Shown here: positions 42,801 to 53,252 of the stretch, piece after piece
Layout: the number at the start of each line of letters is the position of its first letter
Position numbering within the stretch: the first letter of the stretch is position 1
Assembly: GCF_000321225.1 (NCBI RefSeq)
Contig: NW_004450584.1
Coordinates: forward strand, 772,794 to 836,793
Reading direction: 5' to 3'
From: Odobenus rosmarus divergens
Taxonomy: Eukaryota; Chordata; Mammalia; Carnivora; Odobenidae
Length of the DNA stretch: 64,000 nucleotides
Translations under genes and position numbers: made by a program
Notes under the pieces: model-generated
Database searches by the model: none
What the model saw: only the letters and a program-made list of their open reading frames with translations
Told to the model about the DNA's origin: nothing

Positions 42801-45800
42801 AACAACAACCTACCTACCTTTGTCATCCTTTTGGAAATAGCATCATTTGATTCTTCTACCCTTTTCTTTAGAATCAAGGCTACCCTTTTGTTTCTGCTTA
42901 CGTTATTTTAGGTTGAAATTTGTGTTTTTCTCTCTGGAAAAAAAAAAACAACTCCAAACAAATCCACTTTTGTGCTCATCCTGAGTCATGTCTACCTTTT
43001 TCCTAATGAGCAGAATTTGACATCTAATGTGTCACTCAGTGGTATTTCCATTGATCACTGATGAAACCACCATGGTTTTGAGAACTAGTGATGTATTTTA
43101 TGACAGTGCATGTTCTGTGCTCTCCTATTTGAAGTTGTGACAGAGGTTGGCAACGAACAGCCACACAGGTGTTCTCCTCCCATGTCTGGAAGAGCCTAGA
43201 CCAGGGGATCTTAGAGCATATTAATTTACTAGATATGCTTGTCCCATTTGGCCCTCACTCCATGGAGTTGGCCATGTCTTTTCCTAATATACATGTCTGC
43301 AAGTCTCAACTTCTTATGCGACTGCTGACTATGCCACTTCACTATGTGAGGGTCTCTGGGGTATGAGGTGTTATTACTACTGCAGTGTCGTTCCAGATGG
43401 TCTTGCTTGTGCAAACTGCCTTAGAGTAGGGCTAAGAACACCTTAGTCTGTTCATTGCAAGTCTTTCCTATGCAACCAGCACTGGGCGGTCTGACAGGCT
43501 GTGCTCTGGACCTGAACTCTGCCAATACCCCAAGGCAATGGCTTTGTGGTTCCTTCTCAGGAAATTGGTCCCTACACGTCCCTTTCCTGCCCCATCTTTC
43601 TACCTGTCCAGTCTTAATTCATGTAAAACCCCAGTTGTAGTGATAGGTAGTGATAAGCTGTAGAGAATCTGGGCGTAACTTTGGGCAGGTCAGCAAATCT
43701 AAAACAGAGCAGAATCACAACAAAGGGAGTATCCACTGAGGAAAGAGCACTCTCTCACCTAGAATTTGTGCGCATGTGGGGTGGACTATGAAGTATTTCT
43801 GTGGTGCATATTATGGACCTCATGATAGAATTTGGTCCCCCATTGCACCCTGCATAGTGATCTGACAATTCTCCCGCCATGCCATTTGCTGACCTCACTG
43901 ATCCTCTCTACTCATGCATGCAAAGGCTCCCACCTTCCCCCTGGATGCCCTCCAGCAACCCTGATGATGAGGACATCATGGCATCTGCTACCTGTAAGGA
44001 CTTACAGAAATTAGTTTTACAACAGCTACTTGGAATTTAGGGAAATATTCTCTTGGCTGCTACCTAACAACGTAATATACTTACATTTCTCTCCCCATCT
44101 GCATCTAAATACTTGAATTGCCAACAATTTTCAGTTTGTACTGTCAATGCATATCTGCTGTAGTTTTTATTAATATTTAAATTATTAATATATTAAGTTC
44201 TAGTATTAATCAAATTGATATTGAATCTTAATGACAAAATAAATGCATCTTATTTTTTCACTTTTACTCATGTAATTTCATGCCCAATCCCATTTTCATT
44301 CTTATGTGGCAGTTGGCTATGTCCTCTTACAAGTGGCTAAGCTACATGTCTACATGTTGTGGCAAGTGCCTGGCACTGGACACTCAAGGGGCAGATTGCT
44401 CTGCCCTTAGCTGCAGATATTGATTTCTGAAGTTTCTGAAAATGCAGAGAACCACTGAGCAGGGAAAACACATACACTAATCTCAATCCCTTTTGAGTAT
44501 GTGCCTGGAATGTGTTCCTTTCCCCTTTCCCCCTCAGCCTATCGAATCATCGCCATTCCCAAAGACATCACTTAGGTTCCCACTTCTTTCTCAGAGGATT
44601 TTAGGGTATAGTATTTCAGCCCAGGTTTGGTCACTGCGTGAGCAGCAGAGTAAATGACTTACCTCCAGAACACCATAGTTGTTGAAGGGGGCCTGGGATT
44701 AGAGACCTGCTTTTATTAGCATCTCGGTGCACAGAATCAGGGAGAGATAACGGCCCTGGAAATTTCCTGCCTATCCCAGAAAGACTCCGCCCGCTGATGA
44801 GGCCACTGAGACCTCTTCCCGGATGAACATTAGCCTTTCATCTGAGTGTCTTCTGTGGCGGGCTCTCTGTCATCTCGGTGCTTATCTGCTCCTGCTCTGA
44901 GCGATCAGGGATGGGGACCCTTGGGGGTACACCATGGAGGGCTTCCCTCCTGTCTTCCAAGCTGCTTAAATCAGACTTAAATCAGACTTGTTCTGTCAGT
45001 AGAAGGCTCAATAAATCCTATTGGCCTTTGGAGTCTTGTCCTCAGCCTGGCTCCCATCCTCATGGTTTCCTCTGGCTAGGTGTCTGCGTTGGGAATGTAG
45101 TGTTTTCTTCCTCATGGACAAAAGTCAAAGATGCTCAGAAGAGACACTGAGATCCAGTGGAAAGGATTTCTTATATGTTGTTTATTCTAAATTTTATGTA
45201 TGCTTGTAGAAGAATATTCATAATACTAAATTCTCTATACCCTGTGTCCCCACAGTAGTCACAGTCATGGTTTTATGTGTGTTCATGAGGTCACATGCAA
45301 ACTCAACTATATACGTTAATTTCCCCCCCTAAAGTTGGAGAGAAAATGATAGGCTCAAAAACATCAAGGGGGCAAATCAGGCCTTGGGTTTTCACTTTCT
45401 TCTTCTCCTTACCATCGCAAAGACAAAACAGTACAAAAACCAAAACCACATTATGTTACGGGGTCAACACTGTGTTTTTAAAAAGCACAATATTTTGTAA
45501 GTTTTTACCAACTAGTTGTCGAAGATTGAGAACATGACTTTGCCTTTCAGATACTTGGTTTTCTCTTCCTTAACCCTCTGGCCTTGGTTAGAGGATTACC
45601 TGTCTGCCCATTGCCACCTGAGATCTTGCCGTGGTTACGTGTCAATGGATCACTAACAACAACAGTGCTTAATGTCTGAGAAGAGAACGTATCTGTTTAT
45701 GACTGTAAATTTTGCAGCTGTTTGTACAGCTAGGGCTTCTGCCTCTCCAGGGAGGGGTCTGGTCACCGGCATTGTTTACAGCGACCTCATACACATCTTT

Positions 45801-46013
45801 GCCTCATTCATCGTGCACATGACTGCCAGGGCCCCTAAGGAAACACCAGCCATAAGGAGACTGTACTTGGGGGCCTGAGAAGAGAAGGTAAGAGATGAAA
45901 ACTCCCTTGAAGGGAATGAGGAGACTGAGGGGGAGCAGGGCTCTATGGGAAGGCTCCTGCTGGGAGAGGAAGGGATAGAAAGTGGACATTTTGATGGGTT
46001 TTTGGAGTAGTGG
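42801..46013. other. Intergenic sequence without recognised genes
   Basis: About 3.2 kb in which I recognise no coding sequence or named repeat. An AATAAA at 45010-45015 after a promoter-less GC-richer block (44640-45000) might mark an unrecognised LTR, but this is only a guess. The open frames are short and lack domains. Confidence 0.45.
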
Positions 46014-46412
46014 TGTTGGGGTCTGGAACCATCAGCCAAGAAAGAATTCTTGAGACGGCTTTGGTGCAAAAAGGTGGTTTTATTAAAGCATGGGGGCAGG
46101 CCCCATGGGTAGAAAGAGCTTCTGCTCTGGGATTGTGAGAGGTGTCTGATTACATACCTTGGGATTGGGAGGGAGTAAAGGTAAGGGAAGTTCCAAAAGG
46201 ACTCTCATCTGCTGAAGACTCACAGGATCCTGGAGGCCTGGCTATGGTCAAGCTGAGGTGATTTTTCCCTCTAGTGAGGCATTAACGTTAACACAGTTGG
46301 GAGCTTCCTGAAGGAATCGTATACTCTGCTTGCCTCAGGTATTTGTCAATGAGCTGCAGGTTAGAAGGACATTTAATTTTATCTACATTTCCTTCTGCCT
46401 TTGTTTCCCACA
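46014..46412 (-). mobile_element. Solo LTR of the same ERV group as 26915-27487, antisense
   Basis: On the minus strand it starts TGTGGGAAACAAAGGCAG and ends GACCCCAACA. It has AATAAA (complement at 46078-46083), CACCTTTTTGCACC and CTCAAGAATTCTTTCTTGGC. The 3' 75 bp closely match the LTR at 27413-27487, but this copy is about 170 bp shorter overall. No internal retroviral sequence is adjacent. Confidence 0.8.
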
Positions 46413-47103
46413 TCAGTTTCCTGTTGGGTTTTGTTTTCTGCTTCTGGAGTCCTAGGTTTGAAAAGTTTGAACAGGTGTCCCTTTTCTAGTACCACAGCAA
46501 GTCAGGGCCCCTGAGCCAGATTCTGTGGGACAGAAATGGCCAGCTGACCCTCACTGAGGGAGGGACCCCACAGACGCCAGCTTCAGAGCCACGCCCTGGA
46601 GTCCACCTACATCCCTGACCACAAATAATCATGAACACGTACTCTGTGTAGGTGCTTAGAAATAACTATCAGGGTCAAGAATGGTTTCTTCTACACTACT
46701 GAATGAACAAGAGCTTTAACCTCAGTGGGGAAGCTCCAGCGGCATGAAAAATCACAGGAATGAAAAACGCACTTCAGAAGATTGCAGAAATGTCTAACAG
46801 GGAAATCCATAGACACAGAAAGTGGCTTAGGGCTGGAGGGGTGTGTGGTGGAATGGAGGTTTGGGGGTGATGGCCAGGGCTGGGTGTGTGTGGGGGAATG
46901 GAAGTTTGGGGGTGACGGCCAGGGCTGGGTGTGTGTGTGGTAGAATGGAGGTTTGGGAGTGATGCCTAAGTGGGGGTGGATTTTCTTAAAGGTAAAAAAT
47001 TCTGAGATTTGGTGATGGATTTACAACTGTGTGAGTATACTAAATGTCATCGAATTCTACATTTTACATGAATGGATTATATGATATCCAATTACATCTC
47101 AGT
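46413..47103. other. Intergenic sequence around the 46-bp minisatellite
   Basis: Apart from the minisatellite nothing is recognised. Confidence 0.45.
46830..46972. repeat. Three-copy minisatellite, unit about 46 bp
   Basis: The unit begins GGGCTGG(A/G)(G/T)G(G/T)GTGTG and contains AATGGAGGTTTGGG and GTGATGGCCAG. Copies start at about 46830, 46877 and 46922. The third is diverged at its end. Confidence 0.85.
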
Positions 47104-47118
47104 AAGACTGTTGTTTTA

Positions 47119-47331
47119 TTTTTTTTTGAAAAAATTTTAAAGATTTTATTTATTTATTTGACAGAGAGAGAGAGAAGGAGAGAGCAAGCACAAGCAGGGG
47201 GAGTGGCAGGCAGGGGAGAAGCAGGCTCCCCACTGAGCAAGGAGCCCAATGCAGAACTTGGTCCCAGGACCCTGGGATCATGACCCAAGCCCAAGGCAGA
47301 CACTTAACCATCTGAGCCACCCAGGTGTCCC
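47119..47331 (-). mobile_element. can-SINE, antisense, with perfect target-site duplication
   Basis: T-rich tail, AAGATTTTATTTATTTATTTG, GA-rich region and the complement of the head ending GAGCCACCCAGGTGTCCC. The duplication AAGACTGTTGTTTTA is perfect over 15 bp (47104-47118 and 47332-47346). Confidence 0.95.
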
Positions 47332-47346
47332 AAGACTGTTGTTTTA

Positions 47347-47984
47347 AACGTTATTTATAGCTATAACTATATCAGATAGTTATCTCAGTACATCTTTCTG
47401 CCTCAAGATTTAGTCCTTGATTTTTTTATGTAGGTTTTATCCCCTTTTTTAAATTGGATGTGAAGTGGTAGCTCATCCATGATGTTTTTGCAACAGTAGG
47501 AAGGTTTCTTCAAGCTGCTGCCTTTCCCTGATGCAGGTGAGGAGACTCAGGGGTGGGATAGTTGACAGCATGGAAAATCACACATGTGATTTGTGTCATG
47601 GAGATTTGGGCAGTGATGGGGCAGATGCATTAACAAGGATGTTTTTAGTTTTTCCTCTGCCTTGCCTTTATGTCCAACCCTGACAAGTTATGAAGTCTAC
47701 ACTCCACTGGCGTTGACTCCAGTTTCCTCCTGTGCTTTCGATTTTCTGTGCTGTCTTTGCCCCCTTCGCTTGCTCCTGCCGGAGCCTCAGGACACCAGCA
47801 GTGGCTCTCCATGGGCAGGAAGACTGTGAATTCCGCAGAGTCCTGCTCATCCTCGGGTGGGTCTACTGCTCTGGCATTGACCTAGGAGGCAACATTTTAA
47901 ATGGGAATTCTAAATGATTCTGAGGAAAGGAGACCATTGTCGTCCTTTAAGAAAACTAGCTCAGTGGGAGTGGTGGACACATCC
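47347..47984. other. Intergenic sequence without recognised features
   Basis: The open frames at 47668-47850 (-) and 47732-47917 (+) overlap each other and show no domain. Confidence 0.45.
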
Positions 47985-48145
47985 CCAGTGAGTTGCTTAT
48001 TTGCTGTGCAACTAATCTAAATCACACTCTCTCATCATGTAAAATTGAGATGCAAAAATATGTATTCTTTAGTGATTTTTTAAAAGATGTTTGTAAAGCT
48101 CCAGCCCTGAGCAGCAATATAGGAGGTGTTCAATAACTGGTTTCC
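47985..48145 (+). mobile_element. MIR SINE
   Basis: Diverged MIR: 'agttgcttatttgctgtgca', 'tctctcatcatgtaaaattg', 'gtttgtaaagctccagccct', 'aggtgttcaataactgg'. Confidence 0.65.
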
Positions 48146-48238
48146 TTCCTGTTTTCAGTTTCCATGGGCTTCACATTTACTTCCTTTTCTTCTGTGTCAT
48201 ATACAACATGGAAGTACTGTGTTAAGTACAGGAACCAG

Positions 48239-48584
48239 GATTAGCCTGTGAGGTGGCTATCATCCCAGCATGAGTCAGGATTAGCCTGTGAGGTGACTAT
48301 CATCACCAGGTTGAATCAAGATTAGACTGTGAGAGGGCTATCATTCCCAAAATGAATCAGGATTAGCCTGTAGGTGACTATCATCCCCAGCATAAATCAG
48401 GATTAGCCTGTGGATGACTATCATTCCCAACATGAATCAGGATTAACCTGTAGGTGACTATCATCCCCAGCATGAATCAGGATTAACCTGTGGGTGACTA
48501 TCATACCCAACATGAATCAGGATTAGCCTGTGGGTGACTATCATACCCAACATGAATCAGGATTAGCCTGTGGGTGACTATCAT
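48239..48584. repeat. 40-bp minisatellite, nine units
   Basis: The consensus unit runs GATTAGCCTGTGGGTGACTA then TCATACCCAACATGAATCAG. There are eight full units of 40 or 41 bp and a final partial unit of 24 bp. The right-hand units (about 48401-48584) are nearly identical, and the left ones are more diverged. The unit and both flanks resemble MIR in antisense (flanks 48215-48238 and 48585-48650), so the array probably arose inside a MIR. Confidence 0.92.
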
Positions 48585-51500
48585 GGCTAGCACGTTTCAC
48601 AAATGAGGAAGCCATGATCTGAGCCCTAGTCGGCAATGTGTCTTCCATCCTGCCTCTGGAACGTGGCTGGCCAGACTCTTCATTCATTCATTCAGACAAC
48701 AAGAATTTGTAAGCGCAGGGCACTGGGACCAAACAAGAAGTCTCCACCATCACAGAACATTCTGTGGGGAGGAACAGATGCTAAGAACAATTGGAAAGAA
48801 AACTAATCAAAGGTGGTGCAAGGCATGGTGGGAGAAGCTTTACCGAGGAATGATTGACACACATTGTGTATATGTATGGTGTACAGCCTGATGTTCTCAT
48901 GTATGTATATGCTGTGAAATAATTCAGATAGACACACTTGTAAAGGAGAATAAGAGCCTAGGAGATTTTCCTTACCAGATGTTACAACTTCCGTAATGCT
49001 GCAGCCACTAAATCCTCATGGTGGAGGGGCAAGCTTCCAGTGATCGATCGTAAGCAAGGGGGATGGAATGTTCAGCATGATGACTGTAGTTCACAAGACC
49101 CCACTGCATATTTGAAAGTCATGAGAAGAGTCGAATTACAAGTGCTCATCCCAGGGCAAAAACTGTAACTATGTGTGGTGCTGGATGTTAATTAATCTTA
49201 CTGTAATCATTTTGAAATATACGCATATATCAAATGATTATGTGGTATACCTTAAAATTATACAATGGATGCTATATGCTAATTCTACCTCTAGAAAACC
49301 AGAAAAAATACCCCGGTGATATTGGTGCAAATAGGTCAAGTAAACTAAATGAAGGTTGAGAAGTGGCCGATTTCCTGGGTGACTGGAGGTAGAACTGTAG
49401 GACGTAGGATGAGCAGGTGGAGGTGAAGGAGACCAGGGGTTTGCATGAAGTCAGGGCAGTGTTCTGCTCAGACATGGGGTGGTTTGGTCCCAGACTGCAG
49501 CGGGGCACTGCACACATCCAGGGCCTGCCCTGAGAATGGGTCCCCCGTGGTCACGCCTGGCCAGGCTCTCTGTCCTCTTGCTCTAATAAAAGCAGAGGGG
49601 GTGGCAGCTTGCTCCATTGTCCTTCCTTCCATGTAAAGCTCGTGTTTAAAACACTGCTTCTGGGCCGGGTGCCGGAGGACTGCCACATCACCTTTGGGAA
49701 CAGAGCTGGGTCTTTCTCCTCTGCCGCGGGCCCCTTTGAGTCCATGGTATCTCCCAGAGAGTGTTTGTAGCTTACACTATGTCCATGATTTATACTTCCA
49801 GCAAGTGAAGAACATTGCTAAGAATTGGGAACAGCACAGAGTTGTCTGTAAACAGTACAATCTGGATTACAGATTTCCTTCCAGTCTGTGCCCACTGGGA
49901 GCTGAGCATCAGGATGGAAGAAACCAAGGCTCTGGGGTCTTCTGGATTGTTGGGGCAGAGCCAGAGACTGCTGGGAACCCCTGCCTACAGGGGGTGCCCC
50001 TGTCTCTAAGGGACTGTTTTCTTAGAGACCTTTGAGCTCCTAGGATTTACTCCAAGCCCTTCAGCTGAAGTGTTGAGCCTTTCCTCAGCAGAAACATGGT
50101 GACATGCTGCTCACGGGAGCCTCATGGCTGGATGTGTGAGCCTGGCAGTCTGTCTTTGCCCTCTGTCCCACTGCACCTGCAGCTCTCATGCTCCAGGCTC
50201 CTATAGCTTGGATCCCACAGGGATGCTCTTCACTTCCCCCTGTGGATGGATTTGCCCCCTCTCATGCCTTCTGGTTCTCTTTACTTCAAGATGTTGTCAT
50301 GGGTAAGAAGAGGCTTCTGTAGTCAGTGTCTGTGGTATAAGAAAAAATGCATATATTTGATCTTTGTCCCTAGTGCTTGGCACAGAGTGTCAAAAACCCT
50401 TCAGATTTCCTGAGTGATAGGAGTGTCTTCTGTTGTTCATAAAAGGCCCCTTTCAGCCAGACCCGGATTTCTGCTAATGTAACTTATGGTGGGTCCTTGC
50501 ACAGTTTCCAGGAAGGGGCTGGCCCTGCCAGAAAGACCAAACATGGGTTTAGGACTTTGAGCTCCATCCCCCCACCTTCCTTTGAGGAGGGGATGGGGGA
50601 TGGAGACTGGGCCGGTCACATTGTCAACGAGTTAATCAACCATGCCTGTGTAATAAATCCCCCAAAAGAACTCTCAACACCAAGGTTTGGCAGAGTGCCA
50701 ACACACTGATGTGCTGGGAAGGGACAGGGCCTGGAAGCTCTGCCGTCCCCCACCCCAAAGCAGACCTTGCCCTGTGCATCTCTCCCATTCAGCTGTTTCT
50801 GAGTTGTATCCTTTATAATAAAATGATCATCACAAGCATAGCACTTTTCAATGAGTTCTACAAATCATTGAACCTGAAGGATGGGCTCTGGGAAACCCAG
50901 AATTTATAGCTAAATCATTCAGAATTGTAGGTGGCTCCTGAGACTTGTGGCTGGCCTCTTAAGTGGGGGAAGGTCCTGTGGGACTGAGACCCTTCCACCT
51001 ATGGGTTCTGTGGTAACTGCACAGCTTGTGTCTATACTGGATTGGATTGTTGGACACCTGATTGGGGATGAATGATTGGTCAGCAAGCATGTAGGGTCCC
51101 AAACACTTTATTCACCTTCTGACCATGCGCAAGTCACTCCACTTTCCTTTTTGTGCAAAAATGCAGGTAATGATTATATCTGTCTCGTTTTCATACTTTG
51201 AGATTTAAAAGGGCTACTATTGCATTCAGAGTGTTGCCTGGGATACAATGAAGTCCATTTTTATCTCTTTCTCCTCTCATTATCTTTGAGGGGTAAATGT
51301 CAGAAATAGGGTCATGGGTTAAAGGCTTAATTTAAGTTTCCCTTCTCGTGGGCAACATTCTCAGTGGATTAGGGGACTTTGTTTGGAATGGGGTCTCTGG
51401 AACCCAACCTCCCAGGATAGAAAAGTTCGTTCTGTGACCATGAATGGGCAAAAGGTATCTGTTTTTCAACTTTGTGATTTGTTGTTTAGTTATATTGAGA

Positions 51501-52464
51501 ACTACCTTAACAGACACGTAAGCCTCATTTTAGGAATTATTAGCATTGATGCCTGGAGTACAAGAATGTCTCTAGGACTGTGAACTCAACTTCATTAGGC
51601 ATCGTTTTGCTCTAGAAACTGTGCTGCGTATTCTAACTAAGGAGTTGTCGGGTATGAATCATACCTTTCGGTAATTTGGAGGAGTGATATCAGCGTCTAA
51701 GTCATAAACAGGTGTATCAGTCAGAACACAGCTGTGTGACAGAAACTAGACCAATCGTTTTAACTGAGGGAATTTAATATAAAGATTGTGGGGAATTAGG
51801 GTTTGGCTATCGAAAAAGAGAAGCACAACACAAAGGTTTTATGGGGGGAATGACTTCAGCAAACAGGTAGGAGGCTTTATGAGAACGTGGGTGTTTGGAG
51901 GAGGGTCCCATGTAGTGGAGCCCCAGCCTCTGAGACGGGAGCGCTGCTGGGCTGCTGTTGGTGTGAAGGGCTGGCCTTGCAGGTGTGCAAAGTGGAGTCA
52001 GCTTCTGCCCCTAGGGTGGGGCAGCCTTGCTGAGGAAGCCTCGAGGGACAAAGGGAAGCCAAACAGAGAACTTCTCTCCCTTCCAGCCTGGCAGACTGAC
52101 TGGAGAGCTTCCCATGAGACATGTTTCCAGGAAGCAGCTGATGGGCAAAATCATTTTTGCTCTCCATGTCCCAACTTGGCATCACAAAGAGGAGGTCAGA
52201 GGGGTCAACTTGCTGTCAAAAGAGTGGTTTCATAGCTGGCACAGCATTACTTAGTATAGGGCATGGGTATAAAAAAATAAATTTGAGAACCGTGTGTGTG
52301 TGTGTGTGTGTGTGTCAAGAGATGAATAAGTGAGATTTCAGAAGTTGAGAGTAAGGAAACAGGGAACTAGGAGAAATTCTGACAGTTAATTTTAGTTTGT
52401 CAAGGAAGGATTTGTCTAGTAGTGGGGATTGGAGGTTAAAAGGAAGAAGATGATGAATATATAT
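48585..52464. other. Intergenic sequence, with one probable old LTR
   Basis: No gene recognised. 48585-48650 looks like the rest of a MIR (CACAAATGAGGAAGCC...). 50560-51080 has LTR-like text ('ctgtttctgagttgtatcct', TATAATAAAATGATCATCAC, 'gtggtaactgcacagcttgt') that I cannot assign to a family. A (GT)n run lies at 52293-52315. The open frames up to 149 aa (51786-52235) have no domain. Confidence 0.45.
52293..52315. repeat. (GT)n microsatellite
   Basis: About eleven GT units. Confidence 0.9.
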
Positions 52465-52990
52465 ATATATTTCACATCTCTGTCCACTCATCAGTGGATG
52501 GACACTTGGGTTGCTTTCGTGTCTTGGCTGTTGTAAATAAAGCTGCAATAAAACATAGGGGTGCTTGTATCTTTTTAAATTAATATCAGCCATGAACAAG
52601 AATGAGATCAATTCGTAACAACAAGAATGGACCCAGAAGGTATTATGCTAAGTGAAATAGTCAGTCAAAGAAAGACAAATACCATATGATTTCACTCCAT
52701 ATATGGAATTTAAGAAACAAAACAAATGAGCAAAGGGAGAAAAAAGAAAGAGAGAGAGAGACAAACCAAGAAGCAGACCCTTAACTCTAGAGAACAAACT
52801 GATGGTCACCAGAGGGGAGGGAGGTGGGGAGATGGGAGAAGTAGGAAAGGGGATTAAGAGCACACTTGCCATGATGAGCACTGAGAAATGTATAGAACTG
52901 TTGCATCACTATATTGTTCAACTGAAGCTGACATAACACTATGCTAATTACACGTCAATGATAGATAAATAGAAAAAAGAAAGATACGGG
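52465..52990 (+). mobile_element. L1 3' end with 5' inversion (twin-primed insertion)
   Basis: 52465-52587 is antisense L1 (CACTCATCAGTGGATGGACAC, CTTGGCTGTTGTAAATAAAG). At 52588 the text switches to sense L1 (AGCCATGAACAAGAATGAG, CAGAAGGTATTATGCTAAGT) and runs to the 3' end near 52985. In L1 coordinates the two pieces are adjacent and barely overlap, the usual outcome of twin priming. Confidence 0.85.
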
Positions 52991-53041
52991 CAAATCTGTG
53001 TACTTAACTGATTATATTATTTTAAAAGACATCTGATGATT

Positions 53042-53241
53042 GGGGCACCTGGTGGCTCAGTCAGTTAAGGGTCTGACTCTTGGTTTCGGCTCAGGTCACA
53101 ATCTCAGGGTCTTGGGATCACGTTCCATGTCAGGCTCTGTGCTCAGCACACAGTCTGCTTTGGGTTCTTTCTCCTTCTCCCTCTGCCCCTCCCCTCATTC
53201 TCCCTCTCTCCTTGGAATAAATAAATAAATCTTTTTAGAAA
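53042..53241 (+). mobile_element. can-SINE with target-site duplication
   Basis: Head GGGGCACCTGGTGGCTCAGT, tail AATAAATAAATAAATC. The perfect 11-bp duplication ATCTGATGATT lies at 53031-53041 and 53242-53252. Older subtype. Confidence 0.95.
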
Positions 53242-53252
53242 ATCTGATGATT

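Noticed and set aside
44640..45100. Candidate LTR with AATAAA at 45010
   Set aside because: No TG/CA ends, target-site duplication or known LTR text could be identified.
51786..52235. 149-codon + strand frame
   Set aside because: No recognisable domain, splice context or repeat of known coding origin; consistent with chance in a GC-richer patch.
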